DNA of 64,000 bases from assembly GCF_026625045.1 (NCBI RefSeq), contig NZ_CP113089.1, positions 930,001 through 994,000 on the forward strand. Reading direction: 5' to 3'. Source of the stretch: Microcella daejeonensis (GTDB lineage: Bacteria; Actinomycetota; Actinomycetes; Actinomycetales; Microbacteriaceae). Positions 16,844-25,306 of this stretch are shown here, one piece after another; within the stretch, counting starts at the first letter, position 1, and every line of letters starts with the position of its first letter. A model generated the notes under the pieces. That model had not been told where the DNA came from. It did no database searches and saw only the letters and a list, made by a program, of their open reading frames with translations. The position numbers were made by a program, and so were the translations under genes.

Positions 16844-17955
16844 GACTCCCCCTCGAACGAGGCCTCGTAGTTCGCGAGCCACGCGCGCTGGGCATCCATC
16901 ACCGGATGCGGCTCGCTGTAGACGTGCGCGAACATGCTGTCGGCCGGCGGCGGCTCGAGCGCGAGCGTGCGGCGGCGGGCGTCGGCGGCGAGATCCTCGG
17001 CCTGCTGGTGCACCTCGTCGAAGAAGGCGTCGCCCTCGCCGAGGGAGCGCAGGTACGTCTCGAACCGGCTGATCGGGTCGCGCTGGCGCCAGTACTCGAC
17101 GTCGGCGTCGAGGCGGTACTTCGTGGGGTCGTCGCTCGTGGTGTGCGCGCCCATGCGGTAGGTGAGCGCCTCGATGAAGCGGGGGCCGCCGCCCGAGCGC
17201 GCCGCATCGAGGTTCTCGAGCGTGACGGCGTAGCTGGCGAGGACGTCGTTGCCGTCGATCTGGATGCTCGGAATGCCGAAGCCGGCCGGCCGGTGGAACA
17301 GCGGCGTGCGCGACTGCACGCTCACCGGCACCGAGATCGCCCAGTGGTTGTTCTGCAGGAAGAAGACCTGGGGCGTGCGGTAGCTCTGCGCGAAGACGAA
17401 GGCCTCGTTGACGTCGCCCTGGCTCGTCGCGCCGTCGCCGAAGTAGACCATGACGGCCGCGTCGCGCTCGAGGTCGCCCGTGCCGCTCTCGCCGTCGAGG
17501 GCGAGCCCCATGGCGTAGCCGGTGGCGTGCAGCGTCTGCGAGCCGATCACGAGCGTGTAGAGGTGGAAGTTGCCGGTCTCCTCGGGCACCCAGCCGCCGT
17601 GGCTGAGCCCGCGCAGCATGGCGATGATCTTCACCGGGTCGAGGCCGCGGATGTAGCCGACGGCGTGCTCGCGGTAGGCGGGGAACAGGTGATCCTGCGG
17701 GCGGGCGGCGTAGCCCGAGCCGACCTGCGCGGCCTCCTGGCCGAGGCTCGGGATCCACAGCGCGAGCTGCCCCTGGCGCTGCAGGTTGCCGGCCTCGATG
17801 TCGAAGCGGCGCACGACGCTCATCGTGCGGTGGAAGTCGCGCAGGCGCTCCTCGCCGATCGACTCGACGACGCCGCGGTACCGCTCGGTGGCCTCGTTCT
17901 GCACGAGTCGGCCCTCCGGCGAGAGCAGCTGGAGGGTCTCGGCCGTGTACGACAT
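16840..17955 (-). CDS. bkdA: 2-oxoacid dehydrogenase E1 component, alpha subunit
   Basis: A 371-residue thiamine diphosphate enzyme subunit. The cofactor-binding motif is complete: GDGATSQGDVNEAF followed by FLQNNHWAIS. The start was set at 17955, MSYTAETLQLL, because TAGAGT lies seven bases upstream; the longer in-frame start at 18006 would put that promoter inside the gene. It lies 34 bases after the aromatic aminotransferase gene on the same strand, which suggests both read-through and separate transcription. Confidence 0.9.
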   Translation of the reverse strand: MSYTAETLQLLSPEGRLVQNEATERYRGVVESIGEERLRDFHRTMSVVRRFDIEAGNLQRQGQLALWIPSLGQEAAQVGSGYAARPQDHLFPAYREHAVGYIRGLDPVKIIAMLRGLSHGGWVPEETGNFHLYTLVIGSQTLHATGYAMGLALDGESGTGDLERDAAVMVYFGDGATSQGDVNEAFVFAQSYRTPQVFFLQNNHWAISVPVSVQSRTPLFHRPAGFGIPSIQIDGNDVLASYAVTLENLDAARSGGGPRFIEALTYRMGAHTTSDDPTKYRLDADVEYWRQRDPISRFETYLRSLGEGDAFFDEVHQQAEDLAADARRRTLALEPPPADSMFAHVYSEPHPVMDAQRAWLANYEASFEGES

Positions 17956-17962
17956 GGGTTCC

Positions 17963-17968
17963 ACTCTA
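17963..17968 (-). promoter_or_regulatory. -10 element of bkdA
   Basis: TAGAGT on the minus strand, seven bases before the bkdA ATG, gives at most a one-base leader. Confidence 0.45.
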
Positions 17969-17989
17969 GGCCGGGCCCGGAAGCCCCGC

Positions 17990-19057
17990 TCAGAGACCTC
18001 GGACAACCTCGCCCGCGATCTGCAGGAGAATCCGCACAGACCCCTCCTCGCCGATCGAGACCCTGATGCCCTCCCCGGGGAACGCGCGACCGACGATGCC
18101 CGCCGCCGTGAAGCGCTCGGCCACCTCGGCCGTCGCCGCGCCCGTGGCGAGCCAGACGAAGTTGCCCTGACTGCTCGGGATGCTCCACCCCTGCTGCACG
18201 AGGGCGTCGCGCACGCGCTCCCGGCGCTCGGCGAGCTCGGCGACCTGCGCCAGCAGCTCGGGCTCGTGGTCGAGCGCCGCGAGCACGGCGGCCTGCGCGG
18301 CGCCCGTCACCGAGAGGGGGATCTGCGTCGCGCGGGCGGCATCGAGGATGCTGCTCTCGCCGAGCGCGTAGCCGACGCGCAGGCCCGCCAGCCCGTAGGC
18401 CTTCGAGAAGGTGCGCAGCACGACGAGGTTCGGCCAGCGGCCGAGCAGGGCGGCGCCGTCGACCGACGATGCGTCGGTGACGAACTCGGCGTAGGCCTCG
18501 TCGAGGACGACGAGCAGATCGGCGGGGAGCTGCGCCATGAGCTCGGCGAACTCCGCGGCCCCGACGGTGGGGCCGGTCGGGTTGTTGGGCGAGCAGACGA
18601 GCAGCAGCCGGGTGCGGTCGGTCACGGCGGCGACCATCGCGGGCAGGTCGTGGCGGGCATCCGCCGTCAGCGGCACCGGCACGGGGGTCGCCCCGGCGAC
18701 GGTGACCAGCCCGGGGTACGCCTCGAAGCTGCGCCAGGCGAAGACGACCTCGTCGCCGGCGCCCGCCGCGGCCTGGATGAGCTGGGCGAGCAGGCTGACG
18801 CTGCCCGCCCCGACGATGACCTCGTCGGGGCCGACGCCGTGCCGCTCGGCGAGGCGCTCGCGCACGGCGAGGGCGGTCGCGTCGGGGTAGCGGTTGATGC
18901 CGGCGGCGGACTCGGCGATCGCGGCGACGACGGCCGGGTGCGGCGGGTTGGGGTTCTCGTTGCTCGACAGTTTGAACGCGCTCGCCGCGGCGGGCCGGCC
19001 CTGACGGTAGGGCGGGAGGGCGACGATCTCGGGGCGCAGGCGCACGGGCGGGGTCAC
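17990..19057 (-). CDS. pat: Aromatic amino acid aminotransferase (HisC-like, Pat type)
   Basis: A 355-residue PLP-dependent fold-type I enzyme. Features are [14 protein letters not shown] near the N-terminus, [37 protein letters not shown], the DEAYAEF block, and [18 protein letters not shown] with the PLP-binding Lys. The GSVSLL and WRSFEAYP variants match the phenylalanine aminotransferase Pat of corynebacteria and mycobacteria better than HisC. It would interconvert aromatic amino acids and their 2-oxoacids. The GTG start is supported by TACTCT exactly six bases upstream; an upstream ATG at 19171 adds an unrelated N-terminus. Confidence 0.85.
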   Translation of the reverse strand: MTPPVRLRPEIVALPPYRQGRPAAASAFKLSSNENPNPPHPAVVAAIAESAAGINRYPDATALAVRERLAERHGVGPDEVIVGAGSVSLLAQLIQAAAGAGDEVVFAWRSFEAYPGLVTVAGATPVPVPLTADARHDLPAMVAAVTDRTRLLLVCSPNNPTGPTVGAAEFAELMAQLPADLLVVLDEAYAEFVTDASSVDGAALLGRWPNLVVLRTFSKAYGLAGLRVGYALGESSILDAARATQIPLSVTGAAQAAVLAALDHEPELLAQVAELAERRERVRDALVQQGWSIPSSQGNFVWLATGAATAEVAERFTAAGIVGRAFPGEGIRVSIGEEGSVRILLQIAGEVVRGL

Positions 19058-19063
19058 GGCACC

Positions 19064-19069
19064 AGAGTA
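19064..19069 (-). promoter_or_regulatory. -10 element of pat, leaderless
   Basis: TACTCT followed by six bases and the GTG start codon at 19057. Confidence 0.5.
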
Positions 19070-19177
19070 CGGTGCCCTCCCTCGCGATCCGGCCCGGGAT
19101 GCGACCCGTGGAAGGCGCTCCGCGCGTCGGGCGAACGACCACGTGACGCGGGCGTCGCGCCGGGCCATCATGGGGGT

Positions 19178-19576
19178 ATGACGCGCTTCGTGATCCGACT
19201 GCTCATCAACTCGCTCGCCCTGTGGCTGACGACGCTCATCGTCGCGGGCGTGAGCGTGCGCTCGTACGCCGATGACACCCTCGCGACCGTCGTCACCTAC
19301 CTGCTCGTGGGGCTCATCTTCGGCGTGGTCAACGCGATCATCGGCAACACGATCCGCATCCTCGCCTTCCCCCTCTACATCCTCACGCTCGGGCTCATCG
19401 CGCTCGTCGTCAACGGGCTGCTGCTGCTGCTCGTCGCCTGGATCTCCGACCTGATCGGCTTCGGCCTCGAGGTCGACGGCTTCTGGTGGGGCGTTCTCGG
19501 CGCGATCGTGCTCGGCCTGCTGAGCTGGCTCATCGGCGTGCTCGTGCGGCCCATCCTCGGTCGCCGCCAGCGCTAG
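19178..19576 (+). CDS. Phage holin-like four-helix membrane protein (YvlD/DUF360 type)
   Basis: A 132-residue protein that is almost entirely four membrane helices. [20 protein letters not shown], then [22 protein letters not shown] and the closing [12 protein letters not shown] match the conserved membrane family often labelled phage holin family protein. Despite the label, there is no evidence of phage genes around it and a role in lysis is not implied; the function is unknown. It is divergent from pat. No clear ribosome-binding site precedes the start. Confidence 0.75.
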   Translation: MTRFVIRLLINSLALWLTTLIVAGVSVRSYADDTLATVVTYLLVGLIFGVVNAIIGNTIRILAFPLYILTLGLIALVVNGLLLLLVAWISDLIGFGLEVDGFWWGVLGAIVLGLLSWLIGVLVRPILGRRQR

Positions 19577-19611
19577 TACTGCTCCTCCCTCCTCCTCCTC
19601 CTCACGTCGTA

Positions 19612-19627
19612 CCGACCGGCGGGTCGG
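19612..19627. terminator. Hairpin between convergent genes
   Basis: CCGACC and GGTCGG arms around GGCG in the 96-base gap between the holin-like gene and the hydrolase gene. A short CGGTCGGC direct repeat follows. Confidence 0.4.
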
Positions 19628-19672
19628 CGCGATCGGCCGGTCGGCCGGTCGGCCCGCGGGCCTCTCGCCGCG

Positions 19673-21088
19673 TCAGTCGTCATCGCGCCGACGCGCCGTA
19701 TAGTCGATCGCCTCCTGCCCGAGGCCGCCGCGCGGCAGGCCGCTGACGGCGTCCCGCAGCAGCGGCGCCTCGCTGGCGTCCGCCCGGGCGGCCGTCGCCC
19801 GGTAGCCGTCGAGGTCGTGGGCGGCGAGCAGGCCGTCGCCCTCCTCCCGCCCTCCGGAGTCGGCCGTCACGAGCACCGCCTCCGTCGCGCCGGGCGCCCC
19901 GCCGAGGGCGGTGATGATGTCGTCGCGGTGTCCGATCGCGACGGCGGGGTAGTCGCCGGCGACGGGCATCCCCCCGGTCGGAGCCCCGACCGTCACGAGC
20001 CCCGCCGTGCGGAACTCGCCGGACTCGGCGAGCAGGGTGGCGACGGCGCCGCCCTGCGAGTACCCGGTGAAGACCACGGAGCTGCCCGGCCCGGCGCCGG
20101 CGTCGGCGAGCGCCGCCCGCACCGCCCGCAGCGAGGAGGCGTCGTGCTCGGCGACGAGGGAGATGTTGCTCGCGTTGTCCCATGGATGCTCCCCGCCGAC
20201 GGGCGCATCGTGCGCCGTTCCCGCGATGTACACCTCGTACCGCGCGGCGCCTCCCGCCCCGCGGTAGACCTCGACGCGCACGGGCTGGGCCGGATCGGGG
20301 ATGCGCGCCACGCGACCGGCGAGCCCGACGGGCGGCGTCGGCGGGCCCGCCGCCGCCACGGGCGGCAGTCGCCGCACCTCCACGGGCGCGGCGCCGCGCG
20401 CTCCGGCCGCCGCGCCGAGAACGGCGGCCACGCCCGCGGTGGCGGCGACCGAGCCCGGCTCGACCCCGCCGATCGTCGGCATCATCGACTGCACCCGTTC
20501 GACGATCGGACGCGGAACGCCGACGGCGCCGAGCACGGCGTCGTCGGCGTGCGGCAGCAGCAGCCCGGCCATCATCGTGGTGGTCTCGTCGTCGAGCACC
20601 CGCTCGCCGAGCAGGCGCAGCCCGTCGCGGGCGCTCTCGTCGAGCGCGGCCCGACTGGAGGCCGGGAGCAGCGCGTACCCCGCGGCGACGACGCCGAGCG
20701 CGGCGAGCAGGGGACCGCTCACGGCGCCGAGGAGACTGCGGGCGGCGGCACCGACGAGGCCGGCCATGGGCGCGAGCAGGTGGTCGAGCGCGGTGCGCAC
20801 GGCGGAGTCGGCGGCCTCGTAGCCGTCGAGGGCCAGGCGCAGAGCGGTGCCGAGCCGGGCGAGCTCCTCGGACGAGCGGGAGAGCGAGGCCGCGGCCGTC
20901 TCGGCGACGGTGCCGGTGGCGTCGAAGGCCTCGCCCGGCAGCGGAGCGCCGAGCGGGCGCAGCCGACGCGCGGCGCGCTCGCAGTCGTCGGCGCACTGCG
21001 CGAGTCGGTGCTCGGCGACGAGCAGGTGCTCGGCGATGACGGTGGAGCCGCCCCCGCCGCCGATCGCGAGCGACGGCTCAGGGCTCAC
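19673..21088 (-). CDS. Alpha/beta hydrolase-fold protein with WXG-like N-terminal region
   Basis: A 471-residue protein. Its first ~130 residues are helical and resemble ESX/WXG-type or polymorphic-toxin-partner helices (LVAEHRLAQCADDCERAARRL), followed by two hydrophobic segments (about 130-175). The C-terminal part contains a lipase-like nucleophile elbow GYSQGG and the elements VVFTGYSQ, GLVTVGAPTGG and an acidic/His pair (GHRDDI, AAHDLDGY). This suggests an esterase or lipase whose substrate is unknown. It overlaps the upstream small gene by 11 bases. A type VII-like secretion link is inference, since no ESX core gene is in the window. Confidence 0.65.
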   Translation of the reverse strand: MSPEPSLAIGGGGGSTVIAEHLLVAEHRLAQCADDCERAARRLRPLGAPLPGEAFDATGTVAETAAASLSRSSEELARLGTALRLALDGYEAADSAVRTALDHLLAPMAGLVGAAARSLLGAVSGPLLAALGVVAAGYALLPASSRAALDESARDGLRLLGERVLDDETTTMMAGLLLPHADDAVLGAVGVPRPIVERVQSMMPTIGGVEPGSVAATAGVAAVLGAAAGARGAAPVEVRRLPPVAAAGPPTPPVGLAGRVARIPDPAQPVRVEVYRGAGGAARYEVYIAGTAHDAPVGGEHPWDNASNISLVAEHDASSLRAVRAALADAGAGPGSSVVFTGYSQGGAVATLLAESGEFRTAGLVTVGAPTGGMPVAGDYPAVAIGHRDDIITALGGAPGATEAVLVTADSGGREEGDGLLAAHDLDGYRATAARADASEAPLLRDAVSGLPRGGLGQEAIDYTARRRDDD

Positions 21089-21386
21089 CGAGGGCCTCCT
21101 GCTGCCGCAGTCGGGCCGCCGCTCCCTCGAGCGCCAGACCGAGGGCCTCGACATGATCGGCCGCCGTCCGGACGGCCGGCCGGGCGCGCTCGACGGCGTC
21201 GGTGAAGGCTCGGGCGGCGGGACCGCGCCACCCCGGATCCTGGGCGACCGATCGCAGACGATCGTCGACCGTCGCGATCTCCGCGGCGACGGCGACGGCC
21301 GTGCGGCGCCGCGATTCGACCTCGAGCAGGGCGGTGGTCGCCCCCGGAGCAAAGAGGGACGGGGGCGGCGGGGGCGGCGGGGTCAC
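21078..21386 (-). CDS. Small WXG100-like protein
   Basis: A 102-residue protein: a Pro-rich start ([10 protein letters not shown]) followed by a two-helix pattern with GWRGPAARAFTDAVE in the turn region, where WXG-family proteins carry W-x-G. Its size and layout suit an ESX-like secreted partner or chaperone of the larger downstream protein. It overlaps that gene by 11 bases, so the two probably act together. The GTG start at 21386 is a guess because the upstream DNA is very G-rich and no ribosome-binding site is visible. Confidence 0.5.
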   Translation of the reverse strand: MTPPPPPPPSLFAPGATTALLEVESRRRTAVAVAAEIATVDDRLRSVAQDPGWRGPAARAFTDAVERARPAVRTAADHVEALGLALEGAAARLRQQEALGEP

Positions 21387-21662
21387 GGCGGCTCCTCGGG
21401 GGTCGGGGCGGGGCGGGATGGGCGGGGGGGGGGATGCGCGGGTGCGGGGGGCGGGGGTGAGCGGGGTGCACCGGCCGATCCGGGTCGGGTGATCGGCCGG
21501 TGCGGGTGCGGGCCCGGGGGAGGCCCGCACCGCGGGGTGGGGGGGCGAGCGGGACGATCGTGCCCCGGCCGGGATGCCCGGTGCCGACGGGGAGCGCGCA
21601 TCGTGCATCCCGCCGCCGTGATCGCGGCTGTGGAGGAGGGGGATGTGGGACACAATGGGGTC
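21387..21662. other. G-rich divergent intergenic region with two strong hairpins
   Basis: No gene is recognised. The plus strand is extremely G-rich from 21360 to 21470, with a run of ten G at 21424-21433 and many GGG runs. Two perfect inverted repeats follow: 13 bp arms at 21468-21480 and 21491-21503 with a 10-base loop, and 9 bp arms at 21506-21514 and 21522-21530 with a 7-base loop. A CACAAT -10-like hexamer lies at 21651-21656 before the phosphatase gene. Confidence 0.7.
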
Positions 21663-22187
21663 ATGAGCTTCGACCGGGACATCGGGGAGCCCGGCATCTT
21701 CCGCATCTGCTTCGTGTGCACGGGCAACATCTGCCGCTCGCCGATGGCCGAGGCCGTGTTCCGCGATCTCATCCGCCAGCGCGGATGGGAGCACCTCGTC
21801 TCGGTGCGCTCGGCCGGCACCGGCGAGTGGCACGTGGGCGAGTCGAGCGACCCGCGCACGATCGGGGTGCTCGAGGCCCGCGGCTTTCCCGCCGCCCACC
21901 ACCGCGCCCGGCAGTTCGACAGCCAGTGGTTCGACGACCTCGACCTCGTCATCGCCTTCGACCGCACGCACGAGCGCATCCTCAAGACCTGGGCGCCGAG
22001 CGACGACGCGCGCAGCAAGGTGCACCTGCTGATGAGCTTCGACCCCGCGGCCGAGGGCGCCCCCGACGTGCCCGACCCGTACTACTCCGACGCCGCGATG
22101 TTCGACTCGGTGCTCGGCATGATCGAGCGCGCCTGCCGCGCCCTCTTCCGCCAACTCGAACCCGGAATCCGACAGGGAACCCCATGA
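21663..22187 (+). CDS. Low-molecular-weight protein tyrosine phosphatase
   Basis: A 174-residue phosphatase. The P-loop CTGNICRS places the nucleophile at C19 and the Arg at R25, and the general-acid Asp is in VPDPYY near 142. Family members dephosphorylate tyrosine residues (for example in capsule or kinase signalling) or arginine residues; the substrate is not known. The ATG at 21663 follows GGGGTC, with CACAAT six bases upstream of it, compatible with a leaderless start. Its stop overlaps the purB ATG by four bases, so it is transcribed with purB. Confidence 0.9.
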   Translation: MSFDRDIGEPGIFRICFVCTGNICRSPMAEAVFRDLIRQRGWEHLVSVRSAGTGEWHVGESSDPRTIGVLEARGFPAAHHRARQFDSQWFDDLDLVIAFDRTHERILKTWAPSDDARSKVHLLMSFDPAAEGAPDVPDPYYSDAAMFDSVLGMIERACRALFRQLEPGIRQGTP

Positions 22188-23572
22188 GCCTCGCCCCCCA
22201 GCCCCTCAGCCCGCTCGACGGCCGTTACCGCGCGCAGGTCTCCGCCCTCGGCGAGCACCTCTCCGAAGCGGGGCTCAACCGGGCGCGCATCCAGGTCGAG
22301 GTCGAGTGGCTCATCCACCTCACCGACCGCTCGCTCTTCGGCTCCGAGCCGATGGCCGACGAGGCGAAGCGCCGTCTGCGCCGCCTCGTCACCGAGTTCG
22401 GGCAGGAGGACATCGATTCCCTCGCCGAGCGCGAGGCCGTCACCCGGCACGACGTCAAGGCCGTCGAGTACCACGTGCGCGACGCGCTCGCCCGGCTCGG
22501 CCTCGGCCACCTCGCCGAGCTCACCCACTTCGCCTGCACGAGCGAAGACATCAACAACCTCTCCTACGCCATCACGATCCGCGCGGCGGTGCGCGAGGTG
22601 TGGATGCCCCGCGCCCGCGCCGTCGTCGAGGCGCTGCGCGCCCGGTCGCTCGAGCTCGCCGAGGCGCCGATGCTCGCGCACACGCACGGGCAGCCCGCGA
22701 CCCCCACGACGATGGGCAAGGAGCTCGCCGTCACCGTGCACCGGCTCGAGCGCCTGCTGGCCTCCGTCGAGGAGGTCGAGTACCTGGGCAAGTTCTCCGG
22801 CGCGACGGGCACCTTCTCGGCGCACTACGCCGCCGACCCCGAGCACGACTGGGTGGCGAGCTCGTACGAGTTCGTGACCGGCCTCGGCCTCACCTGGAAC
22901 CCGCTCACCACCCAGATCGAGTCGCACGACTGGCAGGCGCAGCTCTACCAGCGCATCGCCCACATCGGCCGCGTGCTGCACAACCTCTGCACCGACATCT
23001 GGTCCTACATCTCGATGGGCTACTTCCGGCAGATCCCGCAGGCGGGGGCGACGGGCTCGTCGACCATGCCGCACAAGATCAACCCGATCCGCTTCGAGAA
23101 CGCCGAGGCCAACCTCGAGCTGTCGGCGGCCATCCTCGACTCGCTCGCCGCGACCCTCGTGACCTCGCGTCTGCAGCGCGACCTCACCGACTCCTCGGCG
23201 CAGCGCAACATCGGCGTCGGCCTCGGCCACTCGATGCTCGCCCTCGACAACATCCTCAAGGGCCTGGGCGAGATCGCGATCGATCAGGATGCCCTGGACC
23301 GCGACCTCGAGGGCAACTGGGAGGTGCTCGGCGAGGCCATCCAGACGGTGATCCGCGCCGAGATCACGGCCGGCCGCTCGTCGATCGCCGACCCGTACGC
23401 GATGCTCAAGGAGCTCACGCGCGGCCACCGGGTGAGCGGCGAGGAGCTGCGCGCCTTCGTCGAGGGGCTCGACATCCCCACCGAGGCGAAGCAGCGCCTG
23501 CAGGCCCTGACCCCGGCGCTCTACGTCGGCGTCGCGGCCGATCTGGCCCGGCGGGTCGCCCGGGCCGAGTAA
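22184..23572 (+). CDS. purB: Adenylosuccinate lyase
   Basis: A 462-residue enzyme of the fumarase/aspartase superfamily, acting twice in AMP and IMP synthesis (SAICAR and adenylosuccinate cleavage). The superfamily signature is GSSTMPHKINPIRFENAE near 290. Other blocks are SPLDGRYRAQV at the N-terminus, EREAVTRHDVKAVEYHV, HFACTSEDINNLSY and THGQPATPTTMGKELA with the catalytic His. It has the length expected of the E. coli-type PurB. It starts within the stop of the tyrosine phosphatase gene. Confidence 0.97.
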   Translation: MSLAPQPLSPLDGRYRAQVSALGEHLSEAGLNRARIQVEVEWLIHLTDRSLFGSEPMADEAKRRLRRLVTEFGQEDIDSLAEREAVTRHDVKAVEYHVRDALARLGLGHLAELTHFACTSEDINNLSYAITIRAAVREVWMPRARAVVEALRARSLELAEAPMLAHTHGQPATPTTMGKELAVTVHRLERLLASVEEVEYLGKFSGATGTFSAHYAADPEHDWVASSYEFVTGLGLTWNPLTTQIESHDWQAQLYQRIAHIGRVLHNLCTDIWSYISMGYFRQIPQAGATGSSTMPHKINPIRFENAEANLELSAAILDSLAATLVTSRLQRDLTDSSAQRNIGVGLGHSMLALDNILKGLGEIAIDQDALDRDLEGNWEVLGEAIQTVIRAEITAGRSSIADPYAMLKELTRGHRVSGEELRAFVEGLDIPTEAKQRLQALTPALYVGVAADLARRVARAE

Positions 23573-23591
23573 GGCCGGCGGGCCCGCCCCG

Positions 23592-23840
23592 CTACTGGTG
23601 CGGGTGGTTCTCTGCGTCGGGGCGGATCTCGCCGTCCATCTGCTTGTTCGGCGTGACGGCGAGCATGAGCATGGCGATGACGACGAGGTCGATCACGAAC
23701 GTCGCCCCGAAAAAGATGAGCGACAGGATGGGGTCGCGGGTCGCCATGAGCGTGATCGCGCCGACGGCGACGGCGACGAGCGCGGCGAAGGTGACGAGCT
23801 CGAGCGGGCGCAGACGCTCGCGGCGGCGGGGTTCGGTCAT
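23592..23840 (-). CDS. Small two-helix membrane protein of unknown function
   Basis: An 82-residue protein with two predicted helices (roughly residues 14-34 and 38-62), a basic N-terminus (MTEPRRRERLRP) and a His-containing polar tail (NHPHQ). No family is recognised. The start at 23840 overlaps the stop of the upstream gene by four bases (ATGA), so it is the second gene of a two-gene unit. Confidence 0.6.
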   Translation of the reverse strand: MTEPRRRERLRPLELVTFAALVAVAVGAITLMATRDPILSLIFFGATFVIDLVVIAMLMLAVTPNKQMDGEIRPDAENHPHQ

Positions 23841-24451
23841 GAGGGGGAGTGCTCCTTGTCGGCGGTGGTCCCGGGAGTGCTGTCGGTAGTGCCGTCCGCG
23901 ATGCCGCCGACGCTGATGCCGGCGATGACGAGGAACACACCGGCGATGATCGCGTAGGCGCCGAGGAATCCGGCGGCGCTGCGGGGGTCGCCCACGAGCG
24001 TGGCGATGAGGGCGAGCAGGGCGGTGGCGGCTCCGACGACGATCGCGTCGCGGGCGATCGGGTGGGCGCCGCGGCGGCGGATGCCCCACACGAGCTCCCC
24101 GACGCCGCCGAAGGCGGCGTACGCCCCGACGAGCAGCAGCAGGAACGCGAGGCCGAACGAGCTGAGCGCGAGCGCGAGCCCCCCGACCACGGTCGCCACC
24201 ACGGCGAGCCCCAGGTGCAACCCGCGCAGGGCATCCCCCGCCGGCAGCCGGAGCGCGCCGAGCACCAGCCCGGCCGCGCTCGCGAGCCCGAGAACGCCGA
24301 GCATCACGAAGCCGAAGCTCGTCGGGTACTCCTTGGTGAAGGTGATGACGAGTCCGACGACGATGAGCGGCACGGCGCGCAGCACGAGGGCGGCGCGGAG
24401 CGCACCGAGCGCGGGATGCGCGGTCGCGGGTCGGGGGCTGTCGATCGCCAA
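23837..24451 (-). CDS. DUF308-like multi-helix membrane protein of unknown function
   Basis: A 204-residue protein with about six predicted membrane helices arranged as repeats of LGVLGLASAAGLVLGAL type, reminiscent of HdeD/DUF308 proteins. The C-terminus is a short Thr/Ser/Asp tail (DGTTDSTPGTTADKEHSPS). Homologues are sometimes mis-annotated; no enzymatic motif is visible. It is translationally coupled to the small membrane gene downstream. Confidence 0.6.
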   Translation of the reverse strand: MAIDSPRPATAHPALGALRAALVLRAVPLIVVGLVITFTKEYPTSFGFVMLGVLGLASAAGLVLGALRLPAGDALRGLHLGLAVVATVVGGLALALSSFGLAFLLLLVGAYAAFGGVGELVWGIRRRGAHPIARDAIVVGAATALLALIATLVGDPRSAAGFLGAYAIIAGVFLVIAGISVGGIADGTTDSTPGTTADKEHSPS

Positions 24452-24541
24452 GAGGAGTCCTTCGTCAACGGTGCTGATCGGCGTCCAGCCTACGGCCGCC
24501 GGCCGGGAGCCGCCTGCGCCCGGCGCTCGACGCTCCCGCGG

Positions 24542-25264
24542 TCACGGTGCCGGATCAGCCTGCGGCGGAGGTGCACCGGGGAGGTCCGCCGGCGACGCGA
24601 GGTCGGCGAGGAGGGCGTCGACCCCCTCCATGACGATGTCGGCGCCGATGATCGCGTGGTCGGCGTCCCGGCACTGCCTCCAGCGCGCCCGATCCATCCG
24701 GTACCGCGTCTGCATCGCGGCGGCGCCCTCCCGGACGACGCGCGTCACGCCGTCGGTCTCGAAACCGGTGCGACGCGACACGGCGGTGGAGGCGTCGTTG
24801 TCGGTGAACGCCCCCGACACCACGCTCTCCGCCCCGAGGCCCTCGAAGCACAGATGGAGCATGAGCGCTCGCATCCGCGTCCCGATGCCCTGGCCCTGAT
24901 GCGCACGCCCCAGCCAGGACCCGGTCTCCAGTTCGCGCAGCACGGACCAGTGGTCACCGGATGCGCTCTGCACCCCGACGGGGCGACCGTCCACCAGCAC
25001 GCCCAGTTCGAGCACCAGGCGATCCGGCCCCACCTGGCTGCGCGCCGCCCACTGGAAGGTCAGGACGCTTCGGGCGACGGCCCGCGCCGGCCCGCGGGTC
25101 CAGGGGTGGTTGAACGGCATCGCGCCCTCGTCGTGGATGCCCGCGCCGGCGAGCTCCGCGAGATCCAGGGCGAGCTCGTCGTCGATCCACCGCAGCTCGA
25201 GATCGCCCGCCCGCACGCGCAGGCCCGCCGCCGGCCAGAGTTCCGCGAGTCTGCTCGAGGTCAT
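24542..25264 (-). CDS. GNAT-family N-acetyltransferase
   Basis: A 240-residue protein of the RimJ/RimL-like GNAT class. The acetyl-CoA binding motif region is GRAHQGQGIGTRMRALML (Q/R-x-x-G-x-G/A) near 118-135, with the preceding beta-strand (ELETGSWL) and the following NDASTAVSRRTGFETDG motif. It probably acetylates a small molecule or a protein N-terminus; the substrate is unknown. A CACTCT hexamer seven bases before the ATG is a weak leaderless -10 candidate. dnaB ends 42 bases upstream of the start in sequence but on the same strand, so read-through from dnaB is possible. Confidence 0.8.
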   Translation of the reverse strand: MTSSRLAELWPAAGLRVRAGDLELRWIDDELALDLAELAGAGIHDEGAMPFNHPWTRGPARAVARSVLTFQWAARSQVGPDRLVLELGVLVDGRPVGVQSASGDHWSVLRELETGSWLGRAHQGQGIGTRMRALMLHLCFEGLGAESVVSGAFTDNDASTAVSRRTGFETDGVTRVVREGAAAMQTRYRMDRARWRQCRDADHAIIGADIVMEGVDALLADLASPADLPGAPPPQADPAP

Positions 25265-25306
25265 ACCCGCCAGAGTGTCATGGCGCAGGTGGGGGAGGAG
25301 CTCGGA

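Noticed and set aside
18006..19171. Longer N-terminal starts for bkdA (18006) and pat (19171)
   Set aside because: Both place a good -10 hexamer inside the coding region and add residues without family similarity; the shorter starts fit leaderless spacing.
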